Assembly (NCBI GenBank): GCA_015486845.1
Contig: WFQU01000114.1
Coordinates: forward strand, 1-47,784
Direction of reading: 5' to 3'
Source: Anaerolineae bacterium
Lineage (GTDB): Bacteria; Chloroflexota; Anaerolineae; JAADDB01
DNA: 47,784 nt
Under the pieces are notes generated by a model. It did not search any database and was not told where the DNA came from. It worked only from the letters and a program-made list of their open reading frames with translations. The position numbers and the translations under genes are program-made. Positions 1 through 8,679 of this stretch are shown piece by piece. Position 1 is the first letter of the stretch, and each line of letters begins with the position of its first letter.

Positions 1-235
1 GCTATAACTGCGCAACCTGCCTGCGCAGGTTGCAAGCTAATCGCCGTAGGGCGATTTTGCAGATGTTGCCGTGACTTTTAGTCACTGGGCCGAATCGCTA
101 CCCCCGGCCCCCAATTCTGGGGGTGTGTTAATTCCCCCCCTCCAAGGTTTGGGGAATAGGGGGCGTTTTCAGCCGCTGTGGTGCGCCTGCCTGCGTGCCC
201 GCACAGGCAGGCCGCAGGCCCATGCCGATAAACTG
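1..235 (-). repeat. mosaic intergenic repeat, copy A (cut by window start)
   Basis: Read on the minus strand this is the same series of modules found at 4600-4830. In order they are an AGTCGGCATGGGC-like start, the ACAGCGGNTGAAAACGCC block, a C/G-rich hairpin around 100-165, a GTGACT-TTT-AGTCAC palindrome at 71-85, an AATCGCC-GTA-GGGCGATT hairpin near 40-57, and a GCAACCTGC/GCAGGTTGC hairpin at 12-33. An extra hairpin of about 25 bp (CCTGCCTG...CAGGCAGG, about 187-212) splits the first module, as in copy B. The element probably continues leftwards. No gene is supported in 1-304. Confidence 0.85.
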
Positions 236-304
236 TTCATGTCTTTACGAGTAGTGTTAGCAACGACAACGTGCCCCACTTTGGAGTCAGGCAGTCTCAG
301 CATG

Positions 305-502
305 TTAGCTCCACTGTTTTATCGCATCAAACGGGCAAACTTCAACACATTCCAAGCAGCCTATGCACTGGCCGGGATTGATAATTGGCGTGTTGTCTTG
401 CCCGCGTCGAATAATGGCCTGGGTAGGGCACACTTCCTGCGCGGGACAACGCCCGCACTTGCGGCACTTCTTGGGATCGATCTGGATATAAAGCGGTTTC
501 AC
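305..502 (-). CDS. 2[4Fe-4S] ferredoxin, 65 aa
   Basis: Small electron carrier with two iron-sulfur cluster motifs: C13-x2-C16-x2-C19-x5-C25-P and C46-x2-C49-x2-C52-x3-C56-P. The second is the classical ferredoxin spacing. The first has two extra residues before its last cysteine, as in many ferredoxin-like subunits. The start is a GTG at 502, one base after the TAG stop of the upstream flavoprotein (504-506), so the two are almost certainly translationally coupled. No strong SD is visible, which fits coupling. A longer open frame upstream is an out-of-frame shadow of the flavoprotein gene. The pairing suggests the ferredoxin exchanges electrons with the flavoprotein; that is inference. Confidence 0.85.
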   Translation of the reverse strand: MKPLYIQIDPKKCRKCGRCPAQEVCPTQAIIRRGQDNTPIINPGQCIGCLECVEVCPFDAIKQWS

Positions 503-503
503 G

Positions 504-1841
504 CTATTTCGCCACGTTCGCCGCGACCAAAACAGGATCCCAAACCGAGGCGAACGGCGGGGCATACGCCATATCCACTTCCCGCAGCTTGTCCACCGTC
601 CAGCCAGCGTGCAAAGCGGACGCGATGGCATCGATCCGCAGGGCACCACCTTTACTGACGATCTGGCTGCCCAAGAGCCGGCGTGAATCCGCTTCGTAAA
701 CCAGCTTGACACGCATCGGTCTGTGGGCCGGAATATAATGGGCTTGATTGGGCGCCGTAATGGCGGATGTTTTCACAGCCAGACCTTCCCGGCGGGCGAC
801 TTTCTCCGTCAAGCCGCTCTGCGCAATCTGTAAGCTGAAAACCTTCACGATGGCGGTTCCGGCGATACCAGCAAAACGAGCCTCGCCCCCGGCTGCATTC
901 TCGCCGGCCACCCGGCCCTGTTTATTAGCCGTGGTGCCCAACGGTACATACGTCGGCCGACCAGTAACAATATTCATCGCTTCCGCCACGTCCCCGGCGG
1001 CAAACACATCCGGCACATTAGTGCGCTGGTGGTCATCCACGGCAATGCCGCCGGTGGTGCCCAGCGCGACGCCGGCCTCCGCGGCCAATCGTGCCGCCGG
1101 CCGCACGCCCACGGCAACGATGACAATCTCCGCCGGCAATTCCCCGGCATCGGTCAAAACCCGCTGCACACGCCCCGCCGCGCCGGCAAAACCAAGCACT
1201 TTTTGTTCCAGCAGCAAGTCAACATCATGTTCGGCCAGCTCATCATTAATCAGGGCGGCGATCTCTGGATCCAGCGTGGGTAAAACCTGGGGCAACATCT
1301 CCAGGACGGAAACGTGTACACCGCGAGCGCAAAGCGCTTCCGCCATTTCCAGGCCGATGTATCCGGCGCCGACCACTATGCCCCGGGCTGGTTTCTTGCT
1401 CTCGATAAATCGCTGAATCGCCAGTGCGTCCTCGACAGTGCGCAACGTGAAAACGCCGTCCAGATCGAAGCCGCTGAAAGGTGGCCGCGTCGCCATGCCG
1501 CCGGTAGTCACCACCAATTTGTCCCAGTGATCGTTGAATTGGGCACCGGTGTCCAGATTGTGCACGGTCACGCTGTGTGCCGCCACGTCGATGGCTGTGA
1601 CTTCGTGATGCACGTGCACCTCGATGTTCTTTTGGGCGAATTGCTCCGGCGTGCGCACGATCACATCCTCGATTTTCGGCACCACGCCGCCGATGAAATA
1701 GGGAAAACCGCAGGAGCCGTAAGAAACGTACCCCGATTTCTCGTACACCACGATTTCCATTCCTTTGGCCACGCGCCGCGCTTTGCTGGCTGCGCTCATA
1801 CCGGCCGCTACACCACCAATAACTATTAAGCGTTCTGTCAT
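504..1841 (-). CDS. CoA-disulfide reductase / NADH oxidase-like FAD flavoprotein
   Basis: 445-aa member of the pyridine nucleotide-disulfide oxidoreductase class I family with a single active-site cysteine. It has an N-terminal FAD-binding loop (IVIGGVAAGMSAAS, residues 6-19) and the motif SYGSCGFPYF with the candidate redox Cys44, the position used by CoA-disulfide reductases and NADH oxidases. An NAD(P)H loop (VVGAGYIGLEMAEAL) follows near residue 156, then the FAD-ribityl motif VFAAGDVAE and a C-terminal dimerisation domain. The family reduces CoA disulfide, polysulfide or O2 with NAD(P)H; the substrate cannot be read from sequence. The start has a strong SD (AAGGAGG, about 7 nt upstream). 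It is followed after one base by the ferredoxin gene, and it lies 31 bp downstream of mutS on the same strand, so it may be co-transcribed with mutS. Confidence 0.88.
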   Translation of the reverse strand: MTERLIVIGGVAAGMSAASKARRVAKGMEIVVYEKSGYVSYGSCGFPYFIGGVVPKIEDVIVRTPEQFAQKNIEVHVHHEVTAIDVAAHSVTVHNLDTGAQFNDHWDKLVVTTGGMATRPPFSGFDLDGVFTLRTVEDALAIQRFIESKKPARGIVVGAGYIGLEMAEALCARGVHVSVLEMLPQVLPTLDPEIAALINDELAEHDVDLLLEQKVLGFAGAAGRVQRVLTDAGELPAEIVIVAVGVRPAARLAAEAGVALGTTGGIAVDDHQRTNVPDVFAAGDVAEAMNIVTGRPTYVPLGTTANKQGRVAGENAAGGEARFAGIAGTAIVKVFSLQIAQSGLTEKVARREGLAVKTSAITAPNQAHYIPAHRPMRVKLVYEADSRRLLGSQIVSKGGALRIDAIASALHAGWTVDKLREVDMAYAPPFASVWDPVLVAANVAK

Positions 1842-1872
1842 CTTTATCCTCCTTTTTTCCGGCTTAAGTAGG

Positions 1873-4497
1873 TTAACCGGACGAACGACTTTCCTGGGCT
1901 AAGCGTTGCAATTCATATAATTTGTTCAAAGCGCCTATGGGTGTTAGTTCTTCCAAGTTTAGCGCCAACAACATCTCCACCGCTGGGTTTTCCTCGATGA
2001 AAAGCGGCATCTGCACGACCTCTGCCGGTAATGTCGGATCACGCGGCCCAGTCGCCTCCAGCCGTTCCATGATCTCCTGGGCGCGATGAACGACAGAAGC
2101 CGGCAACCCGGCCAAACGGGCCACATGGATACCGTACGACTTATCCGCGCCGCCAGCGACAATTTTATGCAGAAAGACTACGCCGCCGCCAGTTTCCGCC
2201 ACAGCCACATTGTCGTTGCGCACTCGTGGTAGCAGATGTTCCAGCTCTACCAGTTCGTGATAATGGGTAGCAAAAAGCGTTTTACAACCCAAATGTGGAT
2301 TATTATGGATGTATTCGACAATAGCCCAGGCTAACGCCAGCCCGTCGTAAGTGCTGGTGCCCCGGCCCAATTCGTCCAGAATAATCAGGGAGCGGCTGGT
2401 AGCATGGCGCAGGATATTGGCCGCCTCCACCATTTCCACCATGAACGTGGATCGCCCTCGATGGATTTCGTCGCTGGCACCGATGCGGGTGAAAATGCGG
2501 TCCACCAACCCAATGTGCGCCGACTGTGCGGGCACGAAAGAGCCGATTTGGGCCAGCAATGTGATCAACGCCACCTGGCGCAAATAGGTGGATTTACCGC
2601 TCATGTTCGGGCCGGTGATAATGTGGATGGCGCTTTCTGGGTACAGCGAAGTGTCGTTAGGCACGAATGGCTCATCGTGCAGCAGCAATTCTACCACCGG
2701 GTGGCGCCCTTCCACAATCTCAATGGCGTCATCAGTGGCCAGTTCTGGGCGCACATAATTATAACGGGCAGCCACTTCCGCTAACGCGGCATAAACATCC
2801 AATTCCGCCACCGCCCGCGCCGTTTCCAGCAGCCGTTGGCCGCGTCGGGCCAGATCTTTCACTAAATCGCGAAACAGGTCCCGCTCCAAAGCTAAAACGG
2901 CTTCCTGCGCGGTGAGAATCTTCGCCTCGTACTCCTTCAAGGCAGGGGTGATGTAGCGCTCAGCGTTCACTAAAGTCTGTTTGCGGATATAATCGTCCGG
3001 CACAGCCTGGCTATTCGCTTTGGTGACCTCAAGATAATAGCCGAATACCTGGTTGAAGCCCACTTTCAGCGACTTGATGCCGGTGCGCTGCCGCTCTTGC
3101 CGTTCTAAGTTGGCAATCCACGCTTTGGCCTGATCCATTTCTCGATGGAATTGATCCAGATCGGCCGCGTAGCCGGCGGCAATGACGCCGGGATGTCCTA
3201 ACACGGCGGGCGGATCCGGAGCCAGGGCACGTTGTAGCAAGTCATGTTCTGCGGTGCATGCATCCAACCGGGCGGCTAAAGCGCGTAATGGATGTTCGTC
3301 CGGCACAGCAGCGTGCTGCAGCAGCTTGAGCAATTGTTGGCGGATGGCCGGCAGCTTGGCCAGCGCCTCCCGAATGCCAACCAGGTCACGCGGTGTGACC
3401 GACTGGTTGAGCAACCGGTTCGTCCACCGTTCCAGGTCTCCCAAACCGCGCAACGCCTCCCGTAGCGCATCCCGCTGGGTGCCGTTTCCCACCCCCAGCG
3501 CCACCGCATCCAAACGGGCTTGCAGCGGCTCGACTTGCAACAACGGCTGTCCTAACCAGCGACGCAACAGGCGTCCGCCCATGCTGGTTCTTGTTTGATC
3601 CAGCACACCGAGCAAAGAACCTTGTTTCTCGCCGCCCCGCAAAGTCTCCGTCAATTCCAGGTTACGCCAGGTCGCTTCGTCGATGTTCATGAAATCGGAC
3701 AGATCGTAAGTGGTCAAATTATCCAACTGCTTCAGCGCCTGTTTCTGTGTGTCTTCTAAGTAGGCTAAAAGTCCACCGGCCGCACGGATAGCCAGCAATT
3801 TCCCTTCGCAGCCAAATCCGCCCAATGAGGAAACGCCAAAATGGCGCAGCAGGCCATTGCGGGCGTTATCCAACTCGAATTGCCAGGCCGGAAAAGCAGA
3901 ACGCGCCGCTTCCAAGCCGCGCAGCGATGGGGGCAACGCAGGCTCGCCGATCGTTCCATCGCCGGGAATGAGCAATTCCGCCGGAATCAACCGGTTAATC
4001 TCTTCGCGCAACCGTCGGTCGAGATCGCCACCTTCAATCTGTGTGGTGGCAAATTCGCCGGTGCTAATATCCGCATAGCTGATGCCAACTCGATCCCCGG
4101 CCGTCACGACGGCAACGATGTAATTATTGCGTCGATCCGGTAGCAGCGTAGGCGCCAAAATCGTGCCCGGCGTGATGATTTGCCGCACATGCCGGGGCAC
4201 CAGCCCGTTCACGGCTTGGTTACCCTGCTGCTCACAGATGGCTACTTTGTGCCCCGCTTTGATTAACTTGGCCAAGTATCCCTCAACGCTGTGATAAGGC
4301 ACGCCGGCCAGCGGCACGCGCTGTCCTTTGCCCACCGGCCGGGTAGTCAGCGTAATATCACAAACAGACGAAACAATTTTAGCGTCTTCATCAAAGGTCT
4401 CGTAGAAATCCCCCAGCCGAAAAAGGAGGATAGTATCCGGATATTGTTTTTTAATCTCTAAATATTGCCGTCGCATAGGTGTGATTTTATTCGTCAT
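1873..4497 (-). CDS. mutS: DNA mismatch repair ATPase MutS
   Basis: 874-aa MutS1, of normal family length, that recognises mismatches and recruits MutL. The N-terminal mismatch-binding domain carries the Phe-x-Glu motif in GDFYE (about residue 31). A connector and a lever/clamp region follow. The C-terminal ABC-type ATPase has Walker A GPNMSGKST, then DELGRGTSTYDG and the helix-turn-helix tail. I chose the ATG at 4497 over an in-frame TTG at 4533 because a near-consensus promoter occupies 4505-4533, and because MTNKITPMRRQYLEIK matches the usual MutS N-terminus. No SD precedes this ATG. The predicted transcript start falls at or one base before it, so the mRNA may be leaderless. Confidence 0.95.
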   Translation of the reverse strand: MTNKITPMRRQYLEIKKQYPDTILLFRLGDFYETFDEDAKIVSSVCDITLTTRPVGKGQRVPLAGVPYHSVEGYLAKLIKAGHKVAICEQQGNQAVNGLVPRHVRQIITPGTILAPTLLPDRRNNYIVAVVTAGDRVGISYADISTGEFATTQIEGGDLDRRLREEINRLIPAELLIPGDGTIGEPALPPSLRGLEAARSAFPAWQFELDNARNGLLRHFGVSSLGGFGCEGKLLAIRAAGGLLAYLEDTQKQALKQLDNLTTYDLSDFMNIDEATWRNLELTETLRGGEKQGSLLGVLDQTRTSMGGRLLRRWLGQPLLQVEPLQARLDAVALGVGNGTQRDALREALRGLGDLERWTNRLLNQSVTPRDLVGIREALAKLPAIRQQLLKLLQHAAVPDEHPLRALAARLDACTAEHDLLQRALAPDPPAVLGHPGVIAAGYAADLDQFHREMDQAKAWIANLERQERQRTGIKSLKVGFNQVFGYYLEVTKANSQAVPDDYIRKQTLVNAERYITPALKEYEAKILTAQEAVLALERDLFRDLVKDLARRGQRLLETARAVAELDVYAALAEVAARYNYVRPELATDDAIEIVEGRHPVVELLLHDEPFVPNDTSLYPESAIHIITGPNMSGKSTYLRQVALITLLAQIGSFVPAQSAHIGLVDRIFTRIGASDEIHRGRSTFMVEMVEAANILRHATSRSLIILDELGRGTSTYDGLALAWAIVEYIHNNPHLGCKTLFATHYHELVELEHLLPRVRNDNVAVAETGGGVVFLHKIVAGGADKSYGIHVARLAGLPASVVHRAQEIMERLEATGPRDPTLPAEVVQMPLFIEENPAVEMLLALNLEELTPIGALNKLYELQRLAQESRSSG

Positions 4498-4504
4498 AGG
4501 CCCT

Positions 4505-4533
4505 ATTGTACGTGGGAATTGGCTTTGCGTCAA
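4505..4533 (-). promoter_or_regulatory. sigma-70 promoter of mutS
   Basis: On the minus strand TTGACG (4533-4528) is followed by exactly 17 nt and TACAAT (4510-4505). Transcription should begin near 4498, directly at the mutS ATG (4497), which implies a leaderless message. Confidence 0.7.
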
Positions 4534-4568
4534 CGTCTTTGATAGCGGTTAACCGGTAGAGCGTGACC

Positions 4569-4935
4569 GAGAAGTTCAACTTCTCGCAGAAGTTGAACTT
4601 CTCAAGAGTCGGCATGGGCCTAGGGGCTGCCTGTGAGGGCACGTAGACAGGCACATCACAGCGGATGAAAACGCCCTCTATCCCCCAACCTTGGGGGATT
4701 AACACACCCCCAGAATGGGGGGCCGGGGGGGCATAGATGGCCCAGTGACTAAAAGTCACGGCAACATCTGCAAAATCGCCCTACGGCGATTAGCAGGCAA
4801 CCTGCGCAGGCAGGTTGTGCAGTTATGGCAGCGATTTCTAATCGCCGGACAAGGCAGACTGCGTTGATCTGCGTTCTATTTTTCGAAGGGGAGGGTAGCC
4901 GAAGGCATTGCCTTCGGCTACCCTTCACAGAAGTT
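4569..4935 (+). repeat. mosaic intergenic repeat, copy B (most complete copy)
   Basis: Modules in order: a GAGAAGTTCAAC/GTTGAACTTCTC hairpin (4569-4603); GAGTCGGCATGGGCCTA with an inserted hairpin; ACAGCGGATGAAAACGCC (about 4657); a C-rich/G-rich hairpin (4680-4735); GTGACT-AAA-AGTCAC (4745-4759); AATCGCC-CTA-CGGCGATT (about 4774); CAACCTGCGCAGGCAGGTTG (about 4799); AGCGATTTCTAATCGCCGG (about 4831); the GCGTTGATCTGCGTTCTATTTTT tract; and a perfect GGGTAGCCGAAGGCA/TGCCTTCGGCTACCC hairpin (4893-4923). The copy sits between the mutS promoter and the 3' end of the first htrA gene. Confidence 0.88.
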
Positions 4936-5037
4936 TGTCATTGCGAGGCCCGACAGGGCCGTGGCAATCTCCCTCACTGGCGTTAGAGATTGCTTGACCA
5001 AAAAGAGGGTCACACTGTCGCTTCGCTCGCAATGACA
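4936..5037 (+). repeat. TGTCATTGCGAG inverted-repeat element, copy 1
   Basis: About 100 bp bounded by TGTCATTGCGAG and its complement CTCGCAATGACA, with an inner GCAATCTC/GAGATTGC pair. I recall this type of palindromic element from many unrelated bacterial genomes. A second copy lies at 8680-8764. No ORF is associated. Confidence 0.8.
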
Positions 5038-5108
5038 CGACTGATTTTAAGGCATTGCGTCAGCTATATTTAGGGGTGACTCCTCCCCTAAGCTGCGCTT
5101 AGCTTTTT

Positions 5109-5161
5109 CCCCTCCCCGATACGGGGAGGGGAAGGCTTGCCGCCCTTTTGGGCGGTAAGCC
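5109..5161. terminator. paired GC-rich hairpins between htrA and copy B
   Basis: Two perfect hairpins in a row: CCCCTCCCC-gatac-GGGGAGGGG (5109-5131) and GGCTTGCCGCCC with GGGCGGTAAGCC (5134-5161). They lie about 50 bp past the stop of the minus-strand htrA gene at 5210 and could terminate or protect its transcript, although there is no clean U-tract. The rest of 5038-5209 holds repeat-like tails (TATTTTCAAAGAGG) and no gene. Confidence 0.45.
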
Positions 5162-5209
5162 AGGAGAGAGGTCCTATTTTCAAAGAGGTCTTATTTTCAG
5201 AGAAGCACA

Positions 5210-6472
5210 TCAAGAATGCGGCTTGACCGTCAACATAACAGAAAGAACCTGCTTCTTGCCCTGCCGCAATATCGTGAGCAATAGCGTGTCGCCGGGCTTT
5301 TTGTTCAATTCCAAGTAGTCATTGAGATTTTCCCAGCTTGTTGCCTTGTTTCCATCCCATTGCAAGATCAAATCGCCGCCAATAAGCAAACGACGGTTGC
5401 CCACGACGACTGCCTGGGTGGCACCATGTAGTCCAGCCTTAACCGCAGGGCTGTCGCTATACAATTGCGCTACCAACAAGCCATGATCCACCGGTAGATG
5501 CAGCGCGTGGGCCAAGGCAGGCGTTACGGTATAACCCACAGCGCCAAACCAAGGATGCGGGTAGTAGCCGTTCTGGATGAGAGCCGGCACGACCCGGGCG
5601 ACAGTGCTTGCCGGAATAGCAAAGCCAACGCCAGCCGAAGTGCCGGAGGGACTAAAGATCGCCGAATTCACACCCACCAGCCGGCCACTGCTATCCAACA
5701 GCGGGCCGCCGGAATTCCCTCGGTTGATGGCTGCGTCCGTTTGAATCGCTTGGCGTAAACGCCGGTCACTCGTTTCAATAGTGCGATTCAGCGCCGAAAC
5801 GACACCCACAGTTAGTGTACGACCAAAGCGCCCGAAAGGGTTACCAATAGCCAGTACGGTTTGCCCCACCAAGAGATGACGAGAATCGCCTAACGGTATC
5901 GGTTGCACGTCTGCCGGCACTTGTTTAACTAACAAGACAGCTAAATCGTTTTCGGGATCTGTGCCGACAATCTTCGCTTTTTCCGCCAAACGACCGGAAA
6001 AAGTTACTTCCACCGATTGTGCACTCTCGACTACGTGGTAGTTCGTCACAATATGCCCGGCGTGATCAAACAAAAAGCCGGAGCCACTGCCTTCTTCCGG
6101 GATAGGGCCAAAGAAGAAGTCTTCTTGGATGATGTGGCTCGTTACATTGACCACGGCCGGGCTTACCCGCTGGTAAATCGTGACAACGCGCTTCTCCGGG
6201 GCCGTCAGCGTTGATGGCAACATGGGGACAGGTGTCATTGTAGCTTCTGCCGTTGGTGTAACACCGACGGCCAGCACATTATGGCCTCCAGATAGCGGCG
6301 AAGTAGTAGGCAGTGCTGTTGGCGCGATGGTCGGCCGGGTCGTGGCGGCTATAGCTACAGCGGGCAATGGCGTAGCTGTCCTTGGCCCCTGTTTTATCAA
6401 AATGGGCCCACACGATGATAGAACAATGCTGAATAGCAAGACAATCACGCCATATAGCCAGCGACGTCGCAT
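5210..6472 (-). CDS. HtrA/DegP-type trypsin-like serine protease, lipoprotein
   Basis: 420-aa surface-anchored protease for extracytoplasmic protein quality control. An N-terminal lipobox (LSSC, Cys21) follows a hydrophobic signal. Residues 30-90 form a Pro/Thr/Ala-rich linker. The trypsin domain shows the triad His146 (VTNYHVV), Asp176 (ENDLAVL) and Ser254 (GNSGGPLLD). A C-terminal PDZ domain (about 310-415) should bind substrate tails. The start has a strong SD (AGGAGGG). It is the downstream member of a pair of related proteases, 100 bp apart on the same strand. The lipid anchor here, versus the uncleaved-looking membrane anchor of its neighbour, suggests division of labour; that part is inference. 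Confidence 0.9.
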   Translation of the reverse strand: MRRRWLYGVIVLLFSIVLSSCGPILIKQGPRTATPLPAVAIAATTRPTIAPTALPTTSPLSGGHNVLAVGVTPTAEATMTPVPMLPSTLTAPEKRVVTIYQRVSPAVVNVTSHIIQEDFFFGPIPEEGSGSGFLFDHAGHIVTNYHVVESAQSVEVTFSGRLAEKAKIVGTDPENDLAVLLVKQVPADVQPIPLGDSRHLLVGQTVLAIGNPFGRFGRTLTVGVVSALNRTIETSDRRLRQAIQTDAAINRGNSGGPLLDSSGRLVGVNSAIFSPSGTSAGVGFAIPASTVARVVPALIQNGYYPHPWFGAVGYTVTPALAHALHLPVDHGLLVAQLYSDSPAVKAGLHGATQAVVVGNRRLLIGGDLILQWDGNKATSWENLNDYLELNKKPGDTLLLTILRQGKKQVLSVMLTVKPHS

Positions 6473-6572
6473 ATTTCACCCTCCTGGAACAACAAAGATT
6501 GTAAAGCAGCGCTCCGGCCAAGAAGAATATCCTGACCAGAGCGTTTTAACGGGACGAAGCTTCCTTACTCTA

Positions 6573-7784
6573 TTAATGTTTCGGCCGAATCGTCAAAGTG
6601 ACTGGGATAGTAACCGTTTTCCCGTGACGCAGCACGTGCAATTGTACGGTATCTCCCGGCGAAGCGTAGCGGAACAGGTAGACTAAAATGTCATCGAACT
6701 TCCGCACGGGTTGGTTCTCGATGCCGACAATGATATCGCCGCCAGCCATCAAATGCAATGGCTGACCTTGTGAGTCCAGCCCAAGGATCTTTCCAGTATC
6801 CTCATTGCCCGCTTTAAGCCCCGCTTTGGCGGCCGGGTAGTCGGGCAACACAGAAAGCACATAAGCCCCTCTCTGCTTTAACGGCAATCCTAGTACCTTG
6901 TTCAATTCCGGAGAGAGGGTAATGCCACGCATACCGATAAACGGGTGATCGTAGTGTCCTTTTTGGATCAGCGAGGGTACGACGCGTTTCACGACTTGCA
7001 CCGGAATGGCGAAGCCAATGCCGGAGCTTGCTCGCACCGGGGATTCAATTTGTGAGGTCACACCGATAACGCGGCCTTGGTAGTCCAATAAAGGGCCACC
7101 AGAATTCCCCGGGTTGATCGCAGCATCCGTCTGGATCGCTTCCGGGATCGCATAGCCGCTGGGTGCCTGAATCGTGCGACCAATAGCGCTGACAATGCCC
7201 ACCGTCATGGTTCCCACCTGGCCAAAAGGATTGCCGATGGCAATAGCCCGTTCGCCCGGTTTCAAGTGAATTGAATCGCCCAATTGGACCGGTCGCAAAT
7301 TTAAGCCGGCTGGATCCACTTTGATCACGGCCAAGTCGCTATCCGGATCTTGGCCCACTAAAGTCGCCGGTACAGAAGCATCATCACTAAAAGTGACCCT
7401 AATCTGTTTAGCGCCGTTTACCACGTGGTTGTTAGTCACGATGTGTCCTGCCTTATCCCAAACAAAGCCAGAGCCGGAGGCATTACCCACGTCGATGTAT
7501 ACCACAGAAGGATTGACCTTCTGGTAAATGCGCATATATTGCTGAGCGACGCCATCTTCGGGCACACTACCAGTCACGGATGCCATTGTCGGCACTGGCG
7601 TTGGCGTCCGTTGCACTGGCGGGATCGTCGTAGCACGTTCTACAGAAGCCACCGGGCCGTGTGCCATCTGGGCGACACCGCTATTGACCAGGAGTAGGGC
7701 ACCACCAACGCAAACGCCGGTCAAAAGCAAGATTAGAATCAAAATAGCAAATACAGCAAGAATTTTATTATTCGATCTTTCCAT
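6573..7784 (-). CDS. HtrA/DegP-type serine protease, membrane-anchored
   Basis: 403-aa paralogue of the neighbouring protease. A single N-terminal transmembrane segment (about 8-34) has no lipobox. A Pro/Thr linker leads to the trypsin domain with His121 (VTNNHVV), Asp151 (DSDLAVI) and Ser229 (GNSGGPLLD), numbered from the first of two adjacent ATGs. A PDZ domain occupies the last 130 residues. The second ATG (7784) is preferred because its GGAGG is 6 nt away, against 3 nt for the ATG at 7787. It lies 25 bp downstream of the YugP-type peptidase and probably shares its transcript. Together the three genes form a membrane proteolysis group. Confidence 0.9.
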   Translation of the reverse strand: MERSNNKILAVFAILILILLLTGVCVGGALLLVNSGVAQMAHGPVASVERATTIPPVQRTPTPVPTMASVTGSVPEDGVAQQYMRIYQKVNPSVVYIDVGNASGSGFVWDKAGHIVTNNHVVNGAKQIRVTFSDDASVPATLVGQDPDSDLAVIKVDPAGLNLRPVQLGDSIHLKPGERAIAIGNPFGQVGTMTVGIVSAIGRTIQAPSGYAIPEAIQTDAAINPGNSGGPLLDYQGRVIGVTSQIESPVRASSGIGFAIPVQVVKRVVPSLIQKGHYDHPFIGMRGITLSPELNKVLGLPLKQRGAYVLSVLPDYPAAKAGLKAGNEDTGKILGLDSQGQPLHLMAGGDIIVGIENQPVRKFDDILVYLFRYASPGDTVQLHVLRHGKTVTIPVTLTIRPKH

Positions 7785-7811
7785 CATTAACCTCCATTAA
7801 ATGTACGCTTT

Positions 7812-8486
7812 TTATTGACGTCGTCCGGATAGCAAAGAAGCATAGTACAAGAAAATCATTACCGCTTGCACCGCCGCTGCCACATAGGTCAAAGCCGCCG
7901 CGTCCAGCACCGCGTTGACCCCTTTTCGTTCTTCAGCCGTGACAATACCTTGTTCGACGAGAATCTTCTTTGCTCGGCGACTGGCGTCGATTTCTACCGG
8001 TAATGTTACGAATGCGAAAACCACAGTCAAGCCAAAAAGGATTAATCCAATTTGGGCGACCCCGATCCAGTTGATCATCCAGCCTAAGAAGAACAAAATA
8101 GGCCCCAACCAGGAGCCGATTTGCACGGTAGGCACGATAGTCGTGCGCACTTGCAACGGCCAGTAATGTTTGGCATCCTGGATGGCGTGGCCGGATTCGT
8201 GTGCGGCGACACCAACAGAAGAGACCGACACGCCGTTATACACGTCGGGTGAAAGCCGCAACACCCGGCTACGAGGATCGTAATGATCGCTCAAGAATCC
8301 TTTGACCTTTTCCACCGTCACATCGTATAAGCCATTGGCGTCCAGAATCGCTCGCGCAGCTTGTGCGCCTGTTAGGCCACGGCGAGTACGCACGCGGCTA
8401 TATTTATTAAAGGCCCTTTTGACCTTCATTTGGGCGTAGAGTCCCAGCAACAAGCCGGGCAACGCGTACAATAAATACAGTACCAT
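7812..8486 (-). CDS. YugP-family membrane zinc metallopeptidase
   Basis: 224-aa membrane protein of the YugP/DUF2268-like zinc peptidase group (Pfam Zn_peptidase_2). The HExxH zinc motif is HESGH (residues 96-100). A hydrophobic N-terminus (1-20) and further hydrophobic segments at about 125-165 and near the C-terminus (about 198-220) anchor it in the membrane. The ATG has an AGGAGG about 9 nt upstream. A candidate promoter lies at 8551-8579, so this gene probably leads the three-gene protease operon. The substrate of the family is unknown; a role in membrane protein turnover is inferred from the HtrA neighbours. Confidence 0.85.
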   Translation of the reverse strand: MVLYLLYALPGLLLGLYAQMKVKRAFNKYSRVRTRRGLTGAQAARAILDANGLYDVTVEKVKGFLSDHYDPRSRVLRLSPDVYNGVSVSSVGVAAHESGHAIQDAKHYWPLQVRTTIVPTVQIGSWLGPILFFLGWMINWIGVAQIGLILFGLTVVFAFVTLPVEIDASRRAKKILVEQGIVTAEERKGVNAVLDAAALTYVAAAVQAVMIFLYYASLLSGRRQ

Positions 8487-8550
8487 CTCTTTATACCTCC
8501 TAACTCAAACCCAAACACCTAATCACTCTCTAAGCTGCTACTATTTAACC

Positions 8551-8579
8551 ATCATAAGATGAAAAGGAAATAAAAGCAA
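8551..8579 (-). promoter_or_regulatory. candidate promoter of the protease operon
   Basis: Minus strand: TTGCTT (8579-8574), a 17-nt spacer, then TATGAT (8556-8551). It lies about 65 nt upstream of the YugP ATG. Confidence 0.5.
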
Positions 8580-8679
8580 TATAAGAAACGCGTTATAAAC
8601 GCGACGGTTTCAATTTATTTCCGGGGTAAGCTACGCCCCCCCCCCCCTTAGTAATCGTCCAAGAATAAATTCCCCCAAC

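Noticed and set aside
71-658. 195-aa open frame on the plus strand
   Set aside because: It runs through repeat DNA and the antisense of the ferredoxin and flavoprotein genes, with no SD and no domain.
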